Assembly (NCBI GenBank): GCA_001799045.1
Contig: MGRY01000082.1
Location: forward strand, 1-18,908
Source of the DNA: Deltaproteobacteria bacterium RIFCSPLOWO2_02_56_12
Lineage (GTDB): Bacteria; Desulfobacterota; Binatia; UBA9968
Length of the DNA stretch: 18,908 bases
Reading direction: 5' to 3'
Shown: piece after piece, positions 13,720 to 18,908 of the stretch
Numbering within the stretch: position 1 is the stretch's first letter
Layout of the letters: each line of letters opens with the position of its first letter
The notes under the pieces: model-generated
Told to the model about the DNA's origin: nothing
Databases searched by the model: none
The model's input: the letters and a program-made list of their open reading frames with translations, nothing else
Program-made: the position numbers and the translations under genes

Positions 13720-15264
13720 ATGGCGCAGGAAGAACTGAGGAGTTTGAGGGCAACGCTTGAGGCGTTGAAAAAGGAAGGGTCGGTGCTGGAAACAGACCGG
13801 GAAGTCAATCCGAAACTCGAAATGACGGCCATCCAGAAACTTTTGGATGGAGGCCCGCCCATTATATTCAACAAGGTCAAAGGCTATTCCAATGCACGAT
13901 TGGCTACGAACGTGATGGGCTCGGATAGGATCATCGCAAAGATGTTTGGATTCAAAGACAGGAAGGCGTTGAAATTCAAAATTCACGAGAGCATTCTTCA
14001 ACCCACTCCGCCCAAGATTGTGGATAAAGCGCCCTGTCAAGAAGTGGTGATCGACAAAAATATCGATGTCTGGCCGGTTATCCCCATGATCCAACATACC
14101 CCGACGGATCCGGGAAGAACTTTGGGGGGAGGCAAAACCGTAGCCTCACCCAAACAGTTCTGGGGTGGATGGCACATCAGTTACAACCGGATGAATTTCC
14201 GGGAGGACCTCGGATGGAAGGATCACTCCACTTTTCAGATATCCCCCGGGTCTCATACCGATCAAATCGCGACAAAATATTACAAGAAAGAACCCATCCC
14301 TTTTACCATCAATATGGGCATTCCCCCGGCAGCCACGCTGATGGCTGGAGCCGGGTTCATGTACACTATTCTCCCCAGGGGTTGCGATGAGTTGGGGATT
14401 GCCGGATCCATCCAGGGATTTCCGTTGGAAATGGTGAAATGCAAGACCATTGATGCCTATGCCATTGCCGAGGCAGAGTATGTGATTGAGGGATACCTGG
14501 ATACAACCAAAAAGGTCTGGGAAAGTCCATTGGCCGAGAAAGACCAGAAGCAGGGGGTTTATCCCTTTCACCCCGAATGGTCCGGCTATATGGGAAAAGC
14601 CTATCGAACGTATCAATTTAATGTAACGGCGATCACCCATCGAAAAGACCGGCCGATCTACGATCCTCTGATCGTGCACGGATACGATAACCACAACATT
14701 GATGTGATCTGCCGCGAGGCCTGTTTCTTTGAATTGGCCGAGAGGATCAGCCCGGGGTTCTGCATTGATACCCACATCCCGATGTGCATCCCCGACTGGG
14801 GTGGGGTGATTTTTCAGGTGAAAAAGAGGAGGGTCAGGGATGAGGGTTATCCGAAAAACATCCTGGCTGCGGCCCTTGCCTGTTCTCTCGGCGCCCGTTT
14901 TGCCATGGTAGTCGATCCGGACATCAACATCTACTCGCCGGATGACTTGCTGTGGGCCTTAGCGACCCGGGTGGATGCTAAAGAAGGCATCACCATTGTC
15001 GCCCCGGGCGGCATGGGACAGACATTCCAACCTGCGGAGCGGAGTTCCGCCGGTGCAAAGGAGTGGACCCAGTCCAATATCAAATTTTCAGGAGCCATTG
15101 GAATCGATGCCACGGTACCCCATCAATATAGGGATGCGTTTTTACGAGCCAGCTATCCAATCGATGTGGCAAACCTGAAGGATTGGTTCACGGATGAGCA
15201 GATTGCAAAGGCCCAATCCTTCCAGGAGCCCTATGCAAAATGGTTCTCTGAATCCGGAATCTAG
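13720..15264 (+). CDS. UbiD-family prenyl-FMN-dependent (de)carboxylase
   Basis: A 514-residue member of the UbiD family, which uses prenylated FMN made by UbiX to remove or add carboxyl groups on aromatic or unsaturated acids. Family landmarks are present: TPTDPGRTLGGGKTVASPK near residue 130, a metal/prFMN region (WHISYNRMNF ... SPGSHTDQIATKYYKK), GIAGSIQGFPLEMVKCKTID, and the catalytic acidic segment AIAEAEYVIEG (Glu251, Glu253, Glu257). The length is normal for the family. The ribosome site is very strong (AAGGAGGT at 13707-13714). It heads an apparent operon with two family III CoA-transferases and a GNAT protein. That pairing suggests the true substrate is a CoA ester, for example phthaloyl-CoA or another aromatic acyl-CoA; this is inference. 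No ubiX is in view. Confidence 0.88.
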   Translation: MAQEELRSLRATLEALKKEGSVLETDREVNPKLEMTAIQKLLDGGPPIIFNKVKGYSNARLATNVMGSDRIIAKMFGFKDRKALKFKIHESILQPTPPKIVDKAPCQEVVIDKNIDVWPVIPMIQHTPTDPGRTLGGGKTVASPKQFWGGWHISYNRMNFREDLGWKDHSTFQISPGSHTDQIATKYYKKEPIPFTINMGIPPAATLMAGAGFMYTILPRGCDELGIAGSIQGFPLEMVKCKTIDAYAIAEAEYVIEGYLDTTKKVWESPLAEKDQKQGVYPFHPEWSGYMGKAYRTYQFNVTAITHRKDRPIYDPLIVHGYDNHNIDVICREACFFELAERISPGFCIDTHIPMCIPDWGGVIFQVKKRRVRDEGYPKNILAAALACSLGARFAMVVDPDINIYSPDDLLWALATRVDAKEGITIVAPGGMGQTFQPAERSSAGAKEWTQSNIKFSGAIGIDATVPHQYRDAFLRASYPIDVANLKDWFTDEQIAKAQSFQEPYAKWFSESGI

Positions 15265-15290
15265 ACGAGATCTCCATTCAAGGTGCTTTG

Positions 15291-15337
15291 CTCTCCCTGC
15301 AATGACAGCCCTCACGCTGTCATTGCGAGGGGTAGAG
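15291..15337. repeat. REP-like palindrome between ubiD-like and caiB-like genes
   Basis: GCAATGACAGC (15299-15309) and GCTGTCATTGC (15316-15326) form a perfect 11-bp stem with loop CCTCAC, extended outward by partial CTCTCCC/GGGTAGAG pairing. The motif TGTCATTGCGAG resembles widespread REP/BIME elements, and the TGTCATTCTGAG inside the MITE-like element is a relative. It could stabilise or partly end the upstream message, but lacks a T run. Confidence 0.7.
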
Positions 15338-15350
15338 TAGGGAATGCTCT

Positions 15351-16604
15351 ATGGAAGAGAAAATAAAGTTGCTCCAGGATTGCCGGGTTCTCGATTTCAC
15401 CAACGAAACGGGTTTCCTGTGCGGGAAAATCTTGGGCGATTTAGGAGCCGACGTCATCAAGGTGGAGAAACCAGGAGGAGATGAATCCAGGAAGCTGGGC
15501 TCTTTTTATCAGGACATCCCGGATCCTGAAAAAAATCTGTACTGGTTTTCTTACAACCATAACAAGAGAGGGATTACCTTAAACATTGAGACAGAAGCCG
15601 GAAAAGAGATTTTACTGAAATTGGTTGAGAAAACCGATATCTTCTTGGAGACTTTTCCGCCAGGATATCTAAAAAAATTAGGCCTGGATTACGCTGCCTT
15701 AAGCAAAATAAATCCTCAACTCATTATGACTTCCATTACCCCTTTTGGCCAGTCCGGACCTTATAAAGATTATAAAGGGTCGGATTTAGTCCTTACAGCG
15801 ATGAGCGGTTTCATGTCGGTTTTAGGGGATGCGGATAAGCCGCCGGTGCGGCCTACACTTCCCCAATCCTATGTGTGGATCGGGATGCATGCGGCAGAGG
15901 GGACACTCATGGCCTATTACCATCGGGGAATGACAGGTGAAGGGCAACATGTGGATGTCTCGGGACAGGCGGGCGTGACCTGGGCCCTATCCATTGCCCC
16001 TTCTTTTTATGACTTAAATAGAGAGCTCCCTACGAGAGCAGGTAGTTTTATTACGGGAAGGAGCATCACCGGGGCGATTCTGCGGGCGGTCTATCCCTGT
16101 AAAGATGGCTACCTGGCTTACATTATCTACGGAGGCCCGGCCGGGATTAGAACGAATAAGAGATTGGTGGAATGGATGGACAGCAAGGGGATGGCTCCCG
16201 ATTATTTAAAAAATAAGGATTGGAGTAAATTTGATATTGCCACAGTCACCCAGGAAGAGATCGATCAGCTTGAACAAGCCTATATGAAATTTTTTAAAAC
16301 GGTGACGAAAGAGGAATTCTTCAAGTACGTTCTTGAGAATGACATGCTCGGTTATCCGCTGGCGACGGCAAAGGAATTATTGGAAGACGAACAACTCAAA
16401 GCGAGGGGACTGTGGCAGGAGGTTGAACACGAGGAGCTGGGAACAACAATTACCTATCCCGCTTTTTCCACCAAATTCTCTTCGATCGCTTGCGGTTTTT
16501 GGCGCCGGGCTCCTTTGATCGGAGAGCACAACGAAGAGGTATACGGTGAAATCGGGTTGAATAACAGCGACATCCTCCGTCTCAAGAAAGCGAACGTTAT
16601 CTGA
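15351..16604 (+). CDS. CaiB/BaiF family III CoA-transferase, subunit 1 (catalytic Asp replaced)
   Basis: A 417-residue family III CoA-transferase, which moves CoA between carboxylic acids. Family landmarks are VLDFTNETGFLCGKILGDLG, ADVIKVEKPGGDESR, NHNKRGITLNIETEAGKEIL, TSITPFGQSGPYKDYKGSD and GEGQHVDVSGQAGV. Compared with formyl-CoA transferase, the catalytic Asp (the D of the MQDAV region after GRGQ) lines up with Ala207, so this chain alone may be inactive. The next gene has Glu210 at that position. Heteromeric pairs of this family, such as BbsEF or the succinyl-CoA:phthalate transferases, are known, and a two-chain enzyme is inferred here. A moderate AGGGA precedes the ATG. Base composition appears richer in A/T than the nitrogen region. 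Confidence 0.85.
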   Translation: MEEKIKLLQDCRVLDFTNETGFLCGKILGDLGADVIKVEKPGGDESRKLGSFYQDIPDPEKNLYWFSYNHNKRGITLNIETEAGKEILLKLVEKTDIFLETFPPGYLKKLGLDYAALSKINPQLIMTSITPFGQSGPYKDYKGSDLVLTAMSGFMSVLGDADKPPVRPTLPQSYVWIGMHAAEGTLMAYYHRGMTGEGQHVDVSGQAGVTWALSIAPSFYDLNRELPTRAGSFITGRSITGAILRAVYPCKDGYLAYIIYGGPAGIRTNKRLVEWMDSKGMAPDYLKNKDWSKFDIATVTQEEIDQLEQAYMKFFKTVTKEEFFKYVLENDMLGYPLATAKELLEDEQLKARGLWQEVEHEELGTTITYPAFSTKFSSIACGFWRRAPLIGEHNEEVYGEIGLNNSDILRLKKANVI

Positions 16605-16652
16605 AGAATTTCCGGGAGGAATATTTTTTTACGCTTCGGGATTTTTGCGATC

Positions 16653-17855
16653 ATGGAGACAACCAGGCAAGTATTTGATGGGATTAACGTCGTAGAGTTT
16701 GCTGCGATTGCGGCCGGACCGGTCATCGGGAAGCATCTGGCGGACCACGGCGCTCGGGTGGTGCACGTCGAGTCTTATGAGCGGCCGGACGGATTCAGGC
16801 AAAATTATCCGCCTTACAAAGACAATAAACCCGGACTGAACCGTTCAGGGGCTTTCGGCATCTGCAATAATAACAAATACGGTGTGACGATAAACTTAAA
16901 AGCAAAAGAAGGGGTCGATCTCGCTAAAGAGCTTATCCAATGGGCCGATATCGTGATCGAAAACTTCACGCCCGGAACGCTGAAGAAGCTGGGGCTCGGC
17001 TATGAAGAGATGAAAGAAGTGAATCCCAATATCATCTTACTCAGCACCTGCAATCAAGGCCAGACCGGGCCTCACGCCCTGCACCCGGGTTTCGGCTCCC
17101 ACCTGTCCTCACTCTGTGGTTTCACCTATATGACCGGATATCCGGATAGGTTTCCCTGCATCCTATACGGCCCCTATGTGGACCATATCGGGGTGGGATA
17201 CGGGGTGATTGCAGCCGTTGCGGCTTTGGAGCATCGACGCAGGACAGGGGAAGGACAATTTATTGATCTGGCCCAGTATGAAGCCGGTGTCCAGTTTATG
17301 ATACCGGCCCTGTTGGAATATAGCATTAATCATCGCGTGATTGAGCGGGACGGGAATCGCCATTCCTCTGCGGCGCCGCATAATACGTATCCCTGCAAAG
17401 GGGATGACCGTTGGTGCGTTATCAGCGTGTTTAATGATGAAGAATGGAAGGCCCTCTGCAAATGCATGGGCAGGGACGAGCTGATCTCAGATCCAAGGTT
17501 TAAGACGATACCGGCAAGAAAAGAACATGAGGATGAAGTCGATCAGGAAGTTGGGAAATGGACCTCCCGGCTCACGGCAGAGGAGGTATTTAAGAAGCTG
17601 CAAGACAACGGGGTGAAGGCAGGCATCGTCCAAACAATCGAGGATCTTTTTGCCGATCCTCAGTTAAAACATCGAGGGTTCTGGGCGCCTGTGGATCATC
17701 CGGAAGTGGGGAGATGCCATGCCGAAGGGCCGCCTTTTGCTTTTTCCAAGACTCCTTTTAAGATTGATCGGCCTGCCCCGATGATCGGGGAACACAATGA
17801 GCTTGTCTTCAAAACATTTTTGCCTGCCGGAAAGAAAGCACAAAGAAGAGATTAA
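16653..17855 (+). CDS. CaiB/BaiF family III CoA-transferase, subunit 2
   Basis: A 400-residue family III CoA-transferase, distinct from but related to its upstream neighbour. Landmarks are VVEFAAIAAGPVIGKHLADHG, RVVHVESYERPDGFR, LNRSGAFGICNNNKYGVTIN, ILLSTCNQGQTGPHALHPG and GEGQFIDLAQYEAGV, with Glu210 where formyl-CoA transferase has its catalytic Asp. Acidic residues at this position form the mixed anhydride/acyl intermediate, so this is the likelier active chain. The gap from the previous gene is 48 bases and the ribosome site is weak, with GGGAGGA near 16614 too distant. Co-transcription with the UbiD-type gene suggests acyl-CoA formation coupled to decarboxylation or carboxylation. Confidence 0.87.
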   Translation: METTRQVFDGINVVEFAAIAAGPVIGKHLADHGARVVHVESYERPDGFRQNYPPYKDNKPGLNRSGAFGICNNNKYGVTINLKAKEGVDLAKELIQWADIVIENFTPGTLKKLGLGYEEMKEVNPNIILLSTCNQGQTGPHALHPGFGSHLSSLCGFTYMTGYPDRFPCILYGPYVDHIGVGYGVIAAVAALEHRRRTGEGQFIDLAQYEAGVQFMIPALLEYSINHRVIERDGNRHSSAAPHNTYPCKGDDRWCVISVFNDEEWKALCKCMGRDELISDPRFKTIPARKEHEDEVDQEVGKWTSRLTAEEVFKKLQDNGVKAGIVQTIEDLFADPQLKHRGFWAPVDHPEVGRCHAEGPPFAFSKTPFKIDRPAPMIGEHNELVFKTFLPAGKKAQRRD

Positions 17856-17887
17856 ATTTGACCCTTCGGGTCTAATGGAGGAACGCG

Positions 17888-18325
17888 ATGGGACCGATCA
17901 CGATCCGCATGATGAGCGCAAAGGATGTGGGCGCCATTGCTGACATTGACAATCGAGTGCTGGGTAAGCGGCGGCGCGATTACTGGGAAATGAAAGTCGA
18001 ATCTGCACAGGCACGCTCGCCGATCCCGCCCCTGGTCGCGGAGGTGGACGGACGCGTCGTCGGCTTTATCATGGGCGATGCAAGCGGCTGGGAGTACGGC
18101 GTGCCGGAGACGGTCGGGTGGATTGATACCATCGGCGTCCACCCGGAATATCAGCATCACGGCGTTGCCCGCGCGCTGATGGACGAGTTGGTCGCGCACA
18201 TGAAGAAGGTCGGCGTGACGAAAATCTACACGCTGGTCAACTGGCGTGACTGGGATATGCTCCGCTTTTTCGACAAGTTGAGATTCACACGGGGCGATAT
18301 GATTAACCTGGAATTGAAGGTTTGA
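17888..18325 (+). CDS. GNAT-family N-acetyltransferase
   Basis: A 145-residue protein with the whole GNAT fold. It starts ITIRMMSAKDVGAIADIDNRV, contains a central strand pair (PPLVAEVDGRVVGFIMG), and has the acetyl-CoA-binding motif A, IGVHPEYQHHGVARALMDEL, with the Q-x-x-G-x-A turn. The C-terminal part (IYTLVNWRDWDMLRFFDKLRF) is the usual final strand and helix. It is RimI-like in size; the substrate is unknown. GGAGG about seven bases before the ATG supports the start, and a 32-base gap after the second CoA-transferase suggests it is the last gene of that operon. A modifier of a protein or small molecule in the same pathway is possible but not shown. Confidence 0.85.
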   Translation: MGPITIRMMSAKDVGAIADIDNRVLGKRRRDYWEMKVESAQARSPIPPLVAEVDGRVVGFIMGDASGWEYGVPETVGWIDTIGVHPEYQHHGVARALMDELVAHMKKVGVTKIYTLVNWRDWDMLRFFDKLRFTRGDMINLELKV

Positions 18326-18497
18326 AGGCAGCCTGAACGCCTCTTCTACGACTCAACAATGTGAAAGAAAGTCGAGAAATAGAAGTCAGAACCCGCAGCT
18401 CCCCCTCTAAATGGTCTCCCGACCCGAGATCGTGGCTTAAATGCCAAATACGGAGGTCGTTTTTCTTGTAAATTTTTCATTTTGACTTTTTCTACAG

Positions 18498-18555
18498 GCT
18501 CAACGCCGAGGCTGTGCCGCGCGCAAAGCGCGGCGGCACAAGCCATTAGTTAGCC
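18498..18555 (-). other. attC-like integron recombination site
   Basis: Read on the minus strand, this 58-base element starts GGCTAAC and ends GTTGAGC, which fits the attC R' consensus GTTRRRY. GCTAAC pairs with GTTGAGC around one bulged G (six pairs). Unpaired TAAT and TCGGC spacers follow. Then GGCT/AGCC, GTGCC/GGCAC and GCCGCGC/GCGCGC form a long stem with two extra bases (a T and a C) on the same side and a TTT loop. Two arm blocks, unpaired spacers and one-sided extrahelical bases are the attC layout. No integrase is in view and only one site is seen. Bases 18326-18497 beside it hold at most a doubtful 44-codon minus-strand frame (18346-18480). Confidence 0.5.
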
Positions 18556-18595
18556 GCTCACTGCATGAGTTAATTTCTTGTGCTGGCACTTTGGA

Positions 18596-18908
18596 TCAAG
18601 CTCCAATCTTTCCGGCCTTGTCGATGCCTGCTAATAAGGGTTTGACGATCTTGTTTCTCAAATCCTCTGCAGTTGTTACTGAAACCAATGGCAGGGCCAA
18701 TGATCCGTAGCGAACGACATCCCATCTCGCAGGCTCTAGCCATTCCTTGCTTTTTTCGATGACTACGGTACCATTGTCTACCCTGCGCGGCTGTTCTACA
18801 TGGCAGTGTGCCCACCCCCACAGGAAGGCTTGATTTGCTTGATTTGCCTGCTTTCCTGTTCCGTAGTCGCACCACCCTGCAGAAATCAACGGTTCGCTAA
18901 TTCGTCCT
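18596..18908 (-). CDS. Hypothetical protein, C-terminal part (possible cassette gene)
   Basis: The minus-strand frame is open from the window edge to the TGA at 18598-18596, giving at least 103 residues. It includes ISAGWCDYGTGKQANQANQ, FLWGWAHCHVEQPRRVDNG, VVIEKSKEWLEPARWDVVR and LPLVSVTTAEDLRNKIV. I do not recognise the family. The composition is globular with no membrane segment, and the start is likely outside the window; the TTG near 18887 is possible but not needed. QANQANQ comes from a short direct repeat (TTGATTTGC twice on the plus strand). The stop lies 40 bases before the attC-like site in the same orientation, the arrangement expected for an integron cassette gene. Other frames here look like shadows. 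Confidence 0.45.
   Translation of the reverse strand, partial: GRISEPLISAGWCDYGTGKQANQANQAFLWGWAHCHVEQPRRVDNGTVVIEKSKEWLEPARWDVVRYGSLALPLVSVTTAEDLRNKIVKPLLAGIDKAGKIGA

Noticed and set aside
18346..18480. 44-codon minus-strand frame beside the attC-like site
   Set aside because: No good ribosome site or recognised family; it may be a small cassette gene but nothing supports it beyond being open.

Overview
The window looks like a chromosomal piece from a Gram-negative, probably soil or sediment, bacterium. An outer-membrane barrel porin, a TlpA-type periplasmic thioredoxin and an ArnT-like lipid-sugar transferase all point to a diderm. The gene mix (nitrate assimilation, a UbiD/CaiB module, REP-like palindromes) resembles uncultured Deltaproteobacteria-like or NC10/Tectomicrobia-like lineages. 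That placement is an inference from gene style and was not tested.

Region 1 (1-8851) is a nitrogen-assimilation locus. It holds the 3' end of glutamine synthetase (glnA, with an apparent one-base deletion at its last codons), a class I glutamine amidotransferase, and an ANTAR RNA-binding regulator overlapping it by ATGA. Next come an outer-membrane porin, a siroheme nitrite reductase fused to a Rieske domain, a NarK-type nitrate/nitrite transporter and a molybdopterin nitrate reductase. The regulatory DNA is the most striking part. Two strong sigma-54 promoters (1672-1687 and 3502-3517) each sit just upstream of a leader with hexaloop hairpins that overlap an intrinsic terminator, which is the architecture of ANTAR antitermination targets. 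A third, related attenuator (3244-3314) follows the porin. The likely logic is that nitrogen limitation (sigma-54 plus an NtrC-type activator) starts transcription, and the ANTAR protein then allows read-through. The regulator lacks the normal phospho-acceptor Asp (Ala54), so its signal probably arrives through a protein partner.

Region 2 (9037-12790) is ordinary housekeeping: TlpA-like thioredoxin, ArnT/PMT-family glycosyltransferase, RibBA whose GTP cyclohydrolase II half has lost all three zinc cysteines (RibBX-like), and an FmdB zinc-ribbon protein. A palindromic AT-rich element lies between the convergent fmdB-like gene and an unrecognised minus-strand gene (12876-13400).

Region 3 (13444-18325) opens with a 134-bp MITE-like element that has 17-bp terminal inverted repeats and an 8-bp flanking direct repeat. 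Downstream is a probable operon: UbiD-family prFMN (de)carboxylase, two family III (CaiB/BaiF) CoA-transferases and a GNAT acetyltransferase. A UbiD enzyme next to a CoA-transferase pair resembles anaerobic phthalate activation/decarboxylation loci, but the substrate cannot be read from sequence.

Region 4 (18326-18908) carries a structure that folds like an integron attC site on the minus strand. It is preceded, in that orientation, by the 3' end of an unrecognised minus-strand gene, so the window may end at the edge of a gene-cassette array.
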